A stretch of DNA of 64,000 nucleotides from Methanobrevibacter olleyae. Lineage in GTDB: Archaea; Methanobacteriota; Methanobacteria; Methanobacteriales; Methanobacteriaceae. The notes beneath the pieces are model-generated. The model searched no databases. It had not been told where the DNA came from and saw only the letters and a list, made by a program, of their open reading frames with translations. Shown here piece after piece: positions 1 through 8,879 of the stretch. Each line of letters begins with the position of its first letter. Position 1 is the stretch's first letter. The stretch is from NCBI RefSeq assembly GCF_900114585.1, contig NZ_FOTL01000008.1, forward strand, positions 1-64,000, written 5' to 3'. A program made the translations under genes and the position numbers.

Positions 1-23
1 TTTTTAATCCGTTAATGCTAAAC

Positions 24-31
24 TTTATATA
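24..31 (+). promoter_or_regulatory. TATA box upstream of dephospho-CoA kinase operon
   Basis: An A-rich BRE-like stretch followed by TTTATATA fits an archaeal BRE/TATA element. Transcription would start near position 55 and give a leader of roughly 85 bases before the TTG start at 139. Inferred from motif and spacing only. Confidence 0.4.
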
Positions 32-138
32 TCTTAAATTAGATAAATATTAAAGTATAATAATTATTTTACCTTATATTTCATTAGAATATTAAATTAA
101 AATATTATTATTTTAGATGTATTAATAGAGGTTAAAAC

Positions 139-639
139 TTGTTTAAATTAGATGAAAATTTAATAGCTGAATTTAAAAAACCATTAGGTAAATTGTATGT
201 TGAGTTTGAAGATGCAATTCCTATGATTAAAGAAGCTAATTTTTTAATCTCTGTTGGTGATCAAACTACTAAAAATCTTCTTGATAATGATTTAATTCCT
301 GATTTAGGAATTATTGATAATCGTATTCAACGTGAAGATCATAATCATGATATTATTCCTACAGAAAACATTTTAGAAGCAGATAATCCTGCAGGCACTA
401 TTACTAAGAATCTATGGGAAACCATAGAATCAGCTATTTCTTTAACTTTAGATGATAATAAAAATCGTATTATTGTAGTTAAAGGGGAAGAAGATCTTGC
501 AGTTCTTCCATGCTTATTAGTTGCACCTGAAGATGCAGTTATTTTATATGGTCAACCTAATGAAGGTTTGGTCTTTGTTAATGTTTCTGAAGGTAAAAGC
601 AAAGCTACTAGATTAATGACCTATTTTAATGAAGAATAG
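139..639 (+). CDS. GTP-dependent dephospho-CoA kinase (DUF359 family)
   Basis: Predicted to phosphorylate dephospho-CoA with GTP, the last step of archaeal CoA synthesis, in the cytoplasm. The 166-residue protein matches the whole-length DUF359 pattern: an N-terminal FKKPLGKLY stretch, a GDQTT motif near residue 40, DLGIIDNR near 55, an NPAGTI motif near 85 and a VKGEEDLAVLP motif near 115. The start is TTG, with an AGAGGT ribosome-binding site six bases upstream. It is followed at 90 bases by ribosomal proteins S24e and S27ae, a neighbourhood seen in other archaea, which supports an operon of housekeeping genes. The family assignment is firm. The enzymatic role rests on characterised archaeal members of the family. 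Confidence 0.88.
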   Translation: MFKLDENLIAEFKKPLGKLYVEFEDAIPMIKEANFLISVGDQTTKNLLDNDLIPDLGIIDNRIQREDHNHDIIPTENILEADNPAGTITKNLWETIESAISLTLDDNKNRIIVVKGEEDLAVLPCLLVAPEDAVILYGQPNEGLVFVNVSEGKSKATRLMTYFNEE

Positions 640-729
640 TTATGGTTTTACTGATAGTTTTGTATTTATATTAGTTTAAATTTGTATTTTTTAATAATTT
701 AAATTCAAACCCTAAAAAGAGGTTTTATG

Positions 730-1047
730 ATGGATATTGAAATTTTTGAAAAGAAAGAAAACGTTTTATTTGATAGAACTGAAGTTAAATTTTACTGTTT
801 ATATGAAGGAGAACCAACTCCTAAAATTTTAGATGTTAAAAGTAAATTAATCACCTTACTTGACACTAAAAAAGAGTTAATCGTTGTAGATAATCTTCAG
901 CCAGGATATGGTGAACCTAAAGCTGTAGGCTATGCAAAAGTATATGGTAGAGAATCATCTTTATTAGATGTAGAAAAACCAAGTATTATTGCTAAAAACA
1001 AAGAACAAGAAGCTCCTGCTGAAGAAGATGATGAAGCGGAAGAATAA
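730..1047 (+). CDS. rps24e: 30S ribosomal protein S24e
   Basis: Small-subunit ribosomal protein shared by archaea and eukaryotes. The N-terminus (MDIEIFEKKENVLFDRTEV) and the central VVDNLQPGYGEPKAVGYAKVY segment are typical of the family. The last 20 residues are strongly acidic. Two ATG codons lie in tandem at 727 and 730. I chose 730 because the AGAGGT ribosome-binding site (718-723) is then six bases away rather than three, and because family members usually begin at this methionine. It is co-directional with S27ae 26 bases downstream. Confidence 0.93.
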   Translation: MDIEIFEKKENVLFDRTEVKFYCLYEGEPTPKILDVKSKLITLLDTKKELIVVDNLQPGYGEPKAVGYAKVYGRESSLLDVEKPSIIAKNKEQEAPAEEDDEAEE

Positions 1048-1073
1048 ATAGGATGATTTAGGAGGATATTAAT

Positions 1074-1232
1074 ATGACTGATAAAAAAGGCTTATATAGT
1101 GTAGATGGAGACAAAATCGTAAGAAAAAATCCTTTCTGTCCTCGTTGTTCTGAAGGTGTATTTATGGCTGACCATGGTGATAGATACGCTTGTGGTAAAT
1201 GTGGATACACTGAAATGAAAACTAAAGAATAA
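1074..1232 (+). CDS. rps27ae: 30S ribosomal protein S27ae
   Basis: A 52-residue zinc-binding ribosomal protein. It has two CxxC pairs (CPRC near residue 22 and CGKC near residue 40) that form the zinc ribbon of S27ae, and the family ending [14 protein letters not shown] strong ribosome-binding site (AGGAGG, 1060-1065) precedes the ATG. It lies 26 bases after S24e and is almost certainly co-transcribed with it. In eukaryotes the equivalent protein is fused to ubiquitin; here it stands alone, as normal for archaea. Confidence 0.93.
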   Translation: MTDKKGLYSVDGDKIVRKNPFCPRCSEGVFMADHGDRYACGKCGYTEMKTKE

Positions 1233-1584
1233 TTTTATTCTTTTCTTTTTACTTTTTTTATTTATTTTTAATTTAATAAGATATTTTTACTAATTTTCAA
1301 ACTAATTTTCTATTTTAACTATTTTTAATTACTTAGCTATTCTTAATTATTTAACTATTTTTAATTACTTAGCTATTCTTAATTATTTTATAATGCATTG
1401 ATTTACTATTTTTAACTATTTTAAGAATTTTTTTATTTTAATCCTATTTTTAGATATTTATATAAATTATTAAAACTAAACCTTAATAATATATAATAAT
1501 CATATCTTATAAAAATTTAAAATGATAATGATTAACTCTTTAAAAATTATTTTATGAATTATTAAATTTACTTGAGTTGATATT
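1233..1584. other. Intergenic region with imperfect repeats upstream of argH
   Basis: About 350 bases without a gene. After an oligo-T tract that probably ends the ribosomal operon there are roughly four imperfect copies of an 18-20 base motif reading ACTATTTTTAATTACTTAG and variants (about 1318-1390). A TATA-like AATATATAA near 1490 is a plausible argH promoter. I see no RNA gene. Confidence 0.4.
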
Positions 1585-3003
1585 TTGAAAATTAGAACTG
1601 GAAGACTTGAAAAAGAAATGACTGATGAAGCTACAGTATACACATCTTCATTAGAATTTGATAGATTTATTTTTGATGCTGATATTCAATGTAATTATGC
1701 TCATACTTCAATGCTTAAAGCACAAGGCATTATTGATGAAGATATTGCTGATAAAATCCTTGATGCTTTAGATAAACTAAATGATGAAGGGTTTGATGCT
1801 CTTGAATTTGACCATTCTGTTGAAGATGTTCACATGGCTGTTGAAAATTATGTAACTAAGCTTGTTGGTCCACAAGCAGGATTTATGCACACAGCTAAAT
1901 CAAGAAATGATCAAGTTGCAACAGATATAAGGCTTCTTTTAAGGGATAGAATTAGAGAAATTCAAATAGGGATTTTAGAATTTATTGAAGGGATTTTAGA
2001 ACTTGCAAAAGAACATAAAGAAACTGTGATGATTGGTTATACTCACTTACAACATGCTCAACCAATTACTTTAGCTCATCATTTAATGGCCTATGCACAA
2101 TCTTTAAAAAGAGACTATCAAAGATTAGATGATACCTATAAAAGAGTTAATTTAAATCCACTTGGATCTGCAGCTATGGCAACTACAAGTTTTCCAATAG
2201 ATAGAGAATTAACTACAGAATTATTAGGTTTTGATGATTATTTAGAAAACTCTATGGATGGAGTATCATCAAGAGACTTTATTGCTGAGGCGGTTTTTGA
2301 TTTAACTGCTCTTTGTACTACTTTATCAAAAATCTGTGAAGAATTGGTTCTTTGGAGTACTTATGAGTTTGGAATTGTTACAATGGCTGATGAATACTCT
2401 TCTACCTCATCTATTATGCCTCAAAAGAAAAATCCGGATGTTGCAGAAGTAGCTCGTTCTAAATGTGCAATTGTTAATGGAGAGCTTGTAACTATTTTAA
2501 CTATCTTAAAAGCTATTCCATATACTTATAATAGGGATTTACAAGAAATTACTCCACATTTATGGAATGCTTGTGATGTTAGCTATGATAGTTTGAAAAT
2601 TACAAATCATATGCTTTTAACTGTTAAATTTAACACCGATAGATGCTTAGAATTAGCTGGAGCTAATTTTGCTACAGCTACTGATTTAGCAGATATTATT
2701 GTAAGGGAGAGAAAAATACCATTTAGAACAGCTCATAAAATCGTAGGAAGAATTGTAAATGAAGCAGTAGCAGAAGGTATTGATTCTAGTGAAATAAATG
2801 GCGAATATCTAGATGATGTAGCAGAAGAACTTGGATTTGAAAGATTAGGATTAGATGATGATTTGATTAATAAGGCTTTAAATCCAATTGAAAATGTGAA
2901 AATTAGAAATGTGCCAGGAGGACCTTCTCCAGAGATGGTTCAATTAGCTATTGACAATATGAACATATTTTTAGATGATGAATTTGAAAAACAAGGAATT
3001 TAA
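1585..3003 (+). CDS. argH: Argininosuccinate lyase
   Basis: Splits argininosuccinate to arginine and fumarate, the last step of arginine synthesis. The 472-residue length is normal. The superfamily signature [11 protein letters not shown] is present near residue 277, with [13 protein letters not shown] near 102 and [12 protein letters not shown] near 151, which carries the catalytic histidine region. The start is TTG with only a weak upstream site (GAGTTGAT). No other arg genes are in the window, so the gene appears to be transcribed alone. Confidence 0.96.
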   Translation: MKIRTGRLEKEMTDEATVYTSSLEFDRFIFDADIQCNYAHTSMLKAQGIIDEDIADKILDALDKLNDEGFDALEFDHSVEDVHMAVENYVTKLVGPQAGFMHTAKSRNDQVATDIRLLLRDRIREIQIGILEFIEGILELAKEHKETVMIGYTHLQHAQPITLAHHLMAYAQSLKRDYQRLDDTYKRVNLNPLGSAAMATTSFPIDRELTTELLGFDDYLENSMDGVSSRDFIAEAVFDLTALCTTLSKICEELVLWSTYEFGIVTMADEYSSTSSIMPQKKNPDVAEVARSKCAIVNGELVTILTILKAIPYTYNRDLQEITPHLWNACDVSYDSLKITNHMLLTVKFNTDRCLELAGANFATATDLADIIVRERKIPFRTAHKIVGRIVNEAVAEGIDSSEINGEYLDDVAEELGFERLGLDDDLINKALNPIENVKIRNVPGGPSPEMVQLAIDNMNIFLDDEFEKQGI

Positions 3004-3128
3004 ATTGTTTTCTATTCAATTTATTTTATTTTTTAAATAATTTTATAACTATTGTTAAATTCTGATGATAAACATTATTTTTTTAAACTTTCTGATGATG
3101 AGGATACTTAGTTTTTAGTGGTGAAAAG

Positions 3129-4247
3129 ATGGTTTATGATGTAAATGCTCTTTTAAATCATATAAATAGAATTAGAAAAGAAATTGGGCATGAAGAAGTT
3201 CAAATTGAAATTAAGGAAGTTCTTTTTGATAGAGATACTAATGAGATGTGGATAATAACTAATGATAGACCAGATAAATCAGCTATTATTGGAAAAGGTG
3301 GATGGGTAGTTGGTAGATTAAGAGAAGAGTTAAATATTAATAGTATTCATGTTGAAAGTTATTCTGATTTCTTACAAAAAGAATATAGGATGAATCTTTC
3401 TTTAAGCAAATTAAATTCATTTGTTAAAAATAATGAATTAGATTATGATTCTTTTTTAGCATTAAATAATTTAATAGATATTTTAAAAATTAAATTAGAA
3501 AATTTATATTCCTTTAATTTTTATAAATACTTTAAAGATTTAGATGATAGCCCTTATAATTATTTTGAAGCAGAAAAACCAACAGCAGTTGTAGCATTAT
3601 CTGGTGGGGTAGATAGTAGTTTTTCACTTATTTTAGCTAAAAAATTAGGCTTTAATCCAATAGCTGTTACAGTAGATCCTGGAACAATTGTAGTTCCAAA
3701 ACAATTTAAATATAATATTGATAAATTAACTAAAGATTTAGATGTTAAACATGAATATATTGAGGTAGATTATGGGGAATTGATTTCTGAGTCACTTGCA
3801 GGAAGATTCCACCCTTGTGGTAGATGTTCAAAAATTATTGAAGAAACTGTATATAGTTATGCTATAGAAAATAATATTCCAATAGTTATTTTTGGAGATA
3901 TGCTTGCTACTGGTAGCCAGTGTATAACAGAACAAATTTTTAATATTGATGAAATTGATGAAAATGAAAATAATGACATTATTGATGTAGATGGTGAGAT
4001 AGAAAGGCATAAGATTATTAGGCTCAATTTACCTGCTTCACTATCCCTTTCAAAATTAGAAAATAAATCTTTAACTAGTCATTATAATTTAAACAAATTT
4101 AAAGGATTTGGATGTCCCTTTTTATATGAAGTTCATAATAAGTTTCCCCATATGAAAAAATACTCAATACAAAGAATTTTAAGAGAAACTCGTTCTGGTG
4201 TATTAGAACCAGGAGAAGCATTAGATTTGATTTGGAGTTTTTTTTAA
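3129..4247 (+). CDS. KH-domain PP-loop superfamily ATPase
   Basis: A two-part cytoplasmic protein. The N-terminal region carries a KH-type RNA-binding signature, IIGKGGWVVGRL, near residue 54. The second half is a PP-loop adenylating domain with SGGVDSS near residue 158, followed by an HPCGRCSK motif near 226. PP-loop enzymes activate a substrate as the adenylate. With an RNA-binding domain and a Cys pair, thiolation or another modification of an RNA is the natural guess, but the substrate is unknown to me. Length is 372 residues. A GTGAAAAG ribosome-binding site precedes the ATG. The downstream zinc-ribbon gene is in the same direction. Confidence 0.75.
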   Translation: MVYDVNALLNHINRIRKEIGHEEVQIEIKEVLFDRDTNEMWIITNDRPDKSAIIGKGGWVVGRLREELNINSIHVESYSDFLQKEYRMNLSLSKLNSFVKNNELDYDSFLALNNLIDILKIKLENLYSFNFYKYFKDLDDSPYNYFEAEKPTAVVALSGGVDSSFSLILAKKLGFNPIAVTVDPGTIVVPKQFKYNIDKLTKDLDVKHEYIEVDYGELISESLAGRFHPCGRCSKIIEETVYSYAIENNIPIVIFGDMLATGSQCITEQIFNIDEIDENENNDIIDVDGEIERHKIIRLNLPASLSLSKLENKSLTSHYNLNKFKGFGCPFLYEVHNKFPHMKKYSIQRILRETRSGVLEPGEALDLIWSFF

Positions 4248-4338
4248 TAGTAATTTATAGTATGAATTATATAATTTTTAGTTTTTTAATACTGATTTAG
4301 AATGGGAATTATATAATTTTAGTTTTCGAGGTGATGAT

Positions 4339-4650
4339 ATGAAAAGACATATTTGTCCACGTTGTGGTTCAAGTAATATTGATTGGATTATTCCACAAGT
4401 TTGGTCTAGATGGGTTTGTAAAGATTGTTCTTATACTGGACCTGCTATTGAAGCGGATGATGATTTAGCTGATGAAATTATAGCGGATTGGGAAGAGAAT
4501 AAAGATAAATATCTGGAAGAGGAAAATACTAGAGCTGAACAAATATTATCTGGTGAAGATGAAATTTTAGATGAAGAAATGGAAATTGAAGAAGAAGATG
4601 AACTAAGTGAAGAAGAACTTGATAAAAAATTAAGAGAGTTAAATTTATAA
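4339..4650 (+). CDS. Small zinc-ribbon protein with acidic tail
   Basis: 103 residues. The N-terminal third is a four-cysteine zinc ribbon (CPRCGS at residues 6-11 and CKDCSYTG near 29). The rest is strongly acidic and probably helical, with a long Glu/Asp run after residue 60. It has a clear GAGGTGAT ribosome-binding site. It resembles small archaeal zinc-ribbon proteins of unknown role. A nucleic-acid or transcription-machinery partner is plausible but unproven. It lies 90 bases after the KH/PP-loop gene. Confidence 0.7.
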   Translation: MKRHICPRCGSSNIDWIIPQVWSRWVCKDCSYTGPAIEADDDLADEIIADWEENKDKYLEEENTRAEQILSGEDEILDEEMEIEEEDELSEEELDKKLRELNL

Positions 4651-4862
4651 ATTTTTTATATTTTTTTATTTTTTATTCAAGCTTTTAAATTTTTTTATAT
4701 TTTTTTTATTTAAACCTTTTAAAAAATTTTAAAAAAATATTCAAATATAATCATTAAATTTTATATAGTTTGTTATACATATTAATAATCAAATACATTA
4801 AATTGGTTTTATTTAAAATTTAATTTTTATATAAACTTACAAAAATATAAAGAGGTGATATT

Positions 4863-5468
4863 ATGCCTAGTTTTTTAAATTTACGTGGAACTAATAATGA
4901 CTCTAAAGATCCTAGATTAATAAGGGAAGGGATTAAATTAGGGGTTAATTATAAAAGATTTAGTAAAGAGCCTGTTTTAGGTAAAAATATTTTACTCAGA
5001 TCTAATACTATCATCTATAATGATGTAATCATTGGAGATGATTTTAGAACTGGACATAATGTTGTTGTAAGAGATCATACTAAAATTGGGGATGATGTAT
5101 TAATAGGCACAAATACTGTTATTGAAGGAGGGTGTGTAATTGGAAATAATGTAAGTATCCAATCTAATGTATACATTCCAAGAAACAGTATTATTGAGGA
5201 TAATGTATTTGTTGGTCCTTGTGCTTGTTTTACAAATGATAGATATCCTGTTAGAGTTGAATATGAGTTAAAAGGTCCTCAATTAAGAAAAGGATGTTCT
5301 GTTGGTGGAAATACAACATTTTTATCCAATATTGAAGTTGGTGAAGGAGCTATTGTAGCTGCAGGTGCAGTTGTAACTCGTAGTGTACCTTCTTATTACT
5401 TAGCTATTGGTACTCCAGCTAAAATTAAACCATTACCTACTTCTTTAAGAGTTCCAAACATGATATAG
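4863..5468 (+). CDS. Left-handed beta-helix (hexapeptide repeat) acyltransferase
   Basis: 201 residues of imperfect hexapeptide repeats ([LIV]-G-x4: [24 protein letters not shown] and so on) between about residues 45 and 165. This is the fold of acetyltransferases that modify UDP-sugars or cell-surface sugars. The [14 protein letters not shown] segment and the closing AIGTPAKI motif match the WlbB/WbpD-type N-acetyltransferases. An AGAGGTGAT ribosome-binding site supports the ATG start. It probably acetylates an amino sugar for surface glycans, but the acceptor cannot be read from sequence. It appears monocistronic. Confidence 0.8.
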   Translation: MPSFLNLRGTNNDSKDPRLIREGIKLGVNYKRFSKEPVLGKNILLRSNTIIYNDVIIGDDFRTGHNVVVRDHTKIGDDVLIGTNTVIEGGCVIGNNVSIQSNVYIPRNSIIEDNVFVGPCACFTNDRYPVRVEYELKGPQLRKGCSVGGNTTFLSNIEVGEGAIVAAGAVVTRSVPSYYLAIGTPAKIKPLPTSLRVPNMI

Positions 5469-5960
5469 ATTGGATTTTAATATTTTATTTTTCTATTTTC
5501 TAGATTTTTATTTTTCTATTTTTTTTATTTTTATTTTTCTATTTTTTTCATTTTGTATATTTTTTTATTTTTTAGATTTTTATTTTTCTATTGCTTATTA
5601 TTTAATTAGCTTACTTTCTATTTTTTTATAGTATTTAATTATTATTTTACTTTGTTTTCCTTAATTTATCCTTTAATTTTCTTTTTTTAACCTCAAAGAT
5701 TATATATGATAAATAATATATAATTTAATATTATATTTAATAATATTATGTTTAACAATATTTATTCTAAAATATTTAAAATAATTTATTTTTTAAGATT
5801 AAATGATTTAATTTTTATTTTTAATTATTATTTTTAATTTTAATCTTTAATTTTTAATCATAATCTTTTATTTTATAGTTTTAAATATTTTAAAATAATT
5901 ATATGATAATTATATGAATATATTATTTAATTTAATCAAATTTATTTAAATGGAGTTTTT
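5469..5960. other. Long AT-rich intergenic region
   Basis: About 490 bases without a gene. The first 150 are repeated T-rich tracts (ATTTTTATTTTTCTATTTTT and variants), consistent with termination of the acyltransferase transcript. The remainder is TA-rich with several possible TATA elements before the ferredoxin gene, none of which I can single out. Confidence 0.4.
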
Positions 5961-6128
5961 ATGATGATAGTAAAAGATTGGTGTTCCTATTGTGGATGTT
6001 GTGCAGGAGTCTGTGTAAGGAACTGCATTGAAGTAAAAGAAACTGCTTTAGTTTTTGATGAAAACTGTAATAACTGCGGATTTTGTGTTGATGCTTGTCC
6101 TTTAGCAGCATTGGAAATGGAAGAATAG
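5961..6128 (+). CDS. 2[4Fe-4S] ferredoxin
   Basis: A 55-residue protein with two four-cysteine cluster motifs: CSYCGCCAGVC at residues 8-18, and CNNCGFCVDACP at residues 36-47, which has the classical CxxCxxCxxxCP spacing. A TGGAG ribosome-binding site precedes tandem ATGs at 5961 and 5964. The stop lies only 20 bases before the likely start of the geranylgeranyl reductase gene. Reductases of that family use reduced ferredoxin in methanogens, so this is probably the dedicated electron donor. That pairing is inference from position plus family knowledge. Confidence 0.85.
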   Translation: MMIVKDWCSYCGCCAGVCVRNCIEVKETALVFDENCNNCGFCVDACPLAALEMEE

Positions 6129-6148
6129 ATTTATTAGGTATGATTATT

Positions 6149-7336
6149 ATGATTAAAACTGATGTATTAGTTATTGGCGCAGGACCTGCTGGTTCTACTG
6201 CTGCTAGATTTGCAGCAAAAGGTGGAGCAAAAGTAATTCTTATAGATAAAAAATCTGAAATTGGTGCTCCTAAAAGATGTGCAGAAGGTGTTTCTAAAAA
6301 AACTTTTGATATTTTAGAACTTGAAGCAGACCCTCATTGGATTACTAGGGAAATTGAAGGTGTAAGATTAGTTGCTCCTGATGGAACTGATGTATGGCTT
6401 ACTAATGATGTGGTTGAATTACCAGAAGCAGGTTATATCTTAGAGAGAAAAGTCTTTGATAAGCATTTAGCTATGGAAGCTGGTAGAGAAGGAGTGGAAA
6501 TTAGAATTAAAACCCAAGCTAAATCTCTTAAAAAAGAAGATGATGGATCTTACACTGTTAGTTTTGAATCTATGGGTGAAGTTTATGATATTAATACAAA
6601 AATCCTTATTGGTGCAGATGGTCCTGAAAGTCATGTAGCTAAATGGGCTGGATTAAAAGCATACACAAAACCTAAACACATGGAATCTGGTGCACAATTT
6701 GAAATGTGTAATGCTAAAATGGAAAGAAGTGACGTACTTGAGTTCTATTTTGGTACTGTAGCTCCTGGTGGTTACTTCTGGTTGTTCCCTAAGGGTGATG
6801 ATATTGTAAATGCAGGTTTAGCTATCATTCCTGAAATGGCTGATAAATCTGCTTATGAATACTTAGTTGATGCTGTAAATGATTGCTATGCAACAAAAGA
6901 TGCTCAACCAGTTGAATTAAATGTTGGTGGAGACCCTGTTGGTGGACTTGTAAGAGAAATGTATGGAGACAATATCTTACTTTGTGGAGATGCAGCAAGT
7001 CAAGTTAACCCATTAACTGGTGGAGGAATCACTAGTGGTATTACTGGTGGTAAATATGCTGGTCAAGTAGCTGCTGAGGCTATTAAAGCTGGGGACTGCT
7101 CTAAAAAATTCCTTAAAAAGTATGATGAATTAGTTAGAGATGATATGGGTCATGATATGGACAAATATGCTAAAGTTTGTAACTACTTATGGACTTTAGA
7201 TGATGATGAATTAAACAGTATTGCTCATGCTTTCCAAGATATAGAATTTACTAAAATCAGCACTACAGAGCTTGTTAAAGCATTAATTAAAGTTCAACCA
7301 AAAGCAGCTTTAAAATTACGTAAAATGTTCTTATAA
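6149..7336 (+). CDS. Digeranylgeranylglycerophospholipid reductase (geranylgeranyl reductase)
   Basis: FAD-dependent reductase that saturates the isoprenoid chains of archaeal membrane lipids. The N-terminal Rossmann motif VIGAGPAGSTAA starts at residue 7. IDKKSEIGAPKRCAEGV follows near residue 32 with the family cysteine, and the FAD-binding CGDAASQVNPLTGGGI segment lies near residue 284. The reading frame is open further upstream, but an earlier start would run inside the ferredoxin gene. I placed the start at 6149 because AGGT at 6136-6139 is nine bases upstream. ATG 6140 is an alternative. The length of 395 residues is typical. A second family member lies at 37710. Confidence 0.88.
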   Translation: MIKTDVLVIGAGPAGSTAARFAAKGGAKVILIDKKSEIGAPKRCAEGVSKKTFDILELEADPHWITREIEGVRLVAPDGTDVWLTNDVVELPEAGYILERKVFDKHLAMEAGREGVEIRIKTQAKSLKKEDDGSYTVSFESMGEVYDINTKILIGADGPESHVAKWAGLKAYTKPKHMESGAQFEMCNAKMERSDVLEFYFGTVAPGGYFWLFPKGDDIVNAGLAIIPEMADKSAYEYLVDAVNDCYATKDAQPVELNVGGDPVGGLVREMYGDNILLCGDAASQVNPLTGGGITSGITGGKYAGQVAAEAIKAGDCSKKFLKKYDELVRDDMGHDMDKYAKVCNYLWTLDDDELNSIAHAFQDIEFTKISTTELVKALIKVQPKAALKLRKMFL

Positions 7337-7344
7337 GCTAGCTT

Positions 7345-7400
7345 TTTTGACCTTTAGTCAAAAGATCTAGAAAAAAATTTTTATAATTGTTTTCTAGACT
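7345..7400 (+). terminator. Tandem hairpins and T tract after geranylgeranyl reductase
   Basis: Two perfect inverted repeats follow the stop codon. TTTTGAC/GTCAAAA (7345-7363) has a 7 bp stem and 5-base loop. TCTAGAAAA/TTTTCTAGA (7366-7398) has a 9 bp stem. A T-rich tract follows. They probably mark the end of the ferredoxin-reductase transcript. Confidence 0.5.
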
Positions 7401-7629
7401 TTATTTTTATTTTTCTTATTTTTTCAGACTTCTATTTTTTTATTATATTATTAATTATTTTACCTTTTTCTATTATTTTTCTTTTATTTTTATTAAAATA
7501 ATATAAAAAGTTAAATATGGTTTAAAATATACTATTTAATAATATAAATTTTAAACATATAATATATATTAAATATTTTTGAAATTTAGATAGGAAATTT
7601 AGGTAGTTAAAATATATTTATATTTAAAA

Positions 7630-7740
7630 AATTAAAATTTATAAATTAATTAAGAAATTAGAATTTATAAATTAATTAAGAAATTAGAATTTATAAATTA
7701 ATTAAGAAATTAAAATTTATAAATTAAAACATTAAAGATT
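7630..7740. repeat. 26-bp tandem repeat, about 3.5 copies
   Basis: A 26-base unit containing GAAATTAGAATTTATAAATT is repeated about three and a half times with few changes, followed by shorter ATTTATAAATAAA copies. It sits in the 469-base gap (7337-7805) before the galE-type gene. No gene is visible there. It could act as AT-rich promoter-upstream DNA or be simple slippage. Confidence 0.6.
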
Positions 7741-7805
7741 TATAAATAAAGATTTATAAATAAATTAAAGATTTAATAATTAAACAACTAACCATTCGTG
7801 ATATT

Positions 7806-8780
7806 ATGATTTTAGTTACTGGTGGAGCGGGGTATATAGGTTCCCATATTAATAAATTACTTAATAATTCAGGTTATGAAACAATTGTTTTAGATAATTT
7901 ATCCAAAGGCCATAAATCTGCTGTAAAATGGGGTAAATTAGTTAATGCAGATTTAAGTGATACTGAGAAATTAAGAAAAATCTTTCAAAATAATGAAATA
8001 GAAGCGGTTATGCATTTTGCAGCTTTTTCTTCTGTTGCAGAATCTGTTGAAGAGCCTGAAAAATACTTTAAAAATAACTATGAAAATACTTTAAATTTAT
8101 TGAAGGTGATGAAAGAATTTAGAGTGGGAAAATTCATCTTTTCATCAACAGCCGCTTTATATGGTATTCCAAATTTTATTCCTATAGGTGAAAATAATGA
8201 ATTAAAACCAATTAATCCATATGGTGAATCAAAATTAATGGTTGAAAATTTATTAAGAGATGAATCTGATTTTGGTGGTTTAAAGTATGTCTCTCTTAGA
8301 TATTTCAATGCTGCAGGTGCTGATTTAGACTGTGAAATTGGTGAAGATCATAATCCTGAATCTCATTTAATTCCTTTAGTATTAGATGCAGCTATTGGTA
8401 GAAGAAATAGCATATCTATTTTTGGGGATGATTATAATACACCTGATGGAACTTGTATTAGAGATTATATTCATGTAAATGATTTAGCTAATGCTCATTT
8501 AAAAGCATTACAATATTTAGAAGATCCATTTAATGATAGCGATATTTTTAATTTGGGCAATGGTAGTGGATTTTCAGTAAAAGAAGTTATAGATACTTGT
8601 AAAAAAGTTACAGGTGTTGATTTTAAGGTAAAAGTTGAAGGAAGACGTCCTGGCGATCCGGATATATTAATAGCTGATTCTAAAAAAGCAGAAGAGATTT
8701 TAAAATGGAAACCAGAAATTACAGAATTAGAAGATATAGTTGAATCTGCTTGGAAATGGCATAAAAAGATTCATCTTTAA
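7806..8780 (+). CDS. galE: UDP-glucose 4-epimerase family (GalE-like)
   Basis: Extended short-chain dehydrogenase that interconverts UDP-glucose and UDP-galactose or their N-acetyl forms. It has the NAD-binding GGAGYIGSH at residue 6, the catalytic SSTAALYG near 115 with YGESK near 140, and the GalE-type GTCIRDYIHVNDLA segment near residue 217. The 324-residue length is normal. Whether the substrate is hexose or N-acetylhexosamine cannot be settled by eye. It belongs functionally with galU at 16981 and the glycan genes nearby. Confidence 0.88.
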   Translation: MILVTGGAGYIGSHINKLLNNSGYETIVLDNLSKGHKSAVKWGKLVNADLSDTEKLRKIFQNNEIEAVMHFAAFSSVAESVEEPEKYFKNNYENTLNLLKVMKEFRVGKFIFSSTAALYGIPNFIPIGENNELKPINPYGESKLMVENLLRDESDFGGLKYVSLRYFNAAGADLDCEIGEDHNPESHLIPLVLDAAIGRRNSISIFGDDYNTPDGTCIRDYIHVNDLANAHLKALQYLEDPFNDSDIFNLGNGSGFSVKEVIDTCKKVTGVDFKVKVEGRRPGDPDILIADSKKAEEILKWKPEITELEDIVESAWKWHKKIHL

Positions 8781-8879
8781 TGGTTTTATCTTTTTATAGC
8801 TTTAAAAAATATTTTCAATATTTAAAAATATTAAATTCAAGATTTTTTTTTTAATGCTTTAGAAGTTGAAGGTGTTTAA

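Noticed and set aside
3060-3115. TTCTGATGAT occurs twice before the KH/PP-loop gene and looks like part of a box C/D RNA.
   Set aside because: Box C has C where a purine is needed, and no consistent D boxes or terminal stem exist. Read as a chance repeat.
6095-6148. Upstream extension of the geranylgeranyl reductase frame
   Set aside because: It overlaps the ferredoxin gene and has no ribosome-binding site; the family starts at the methionine before the Rossmann motif.
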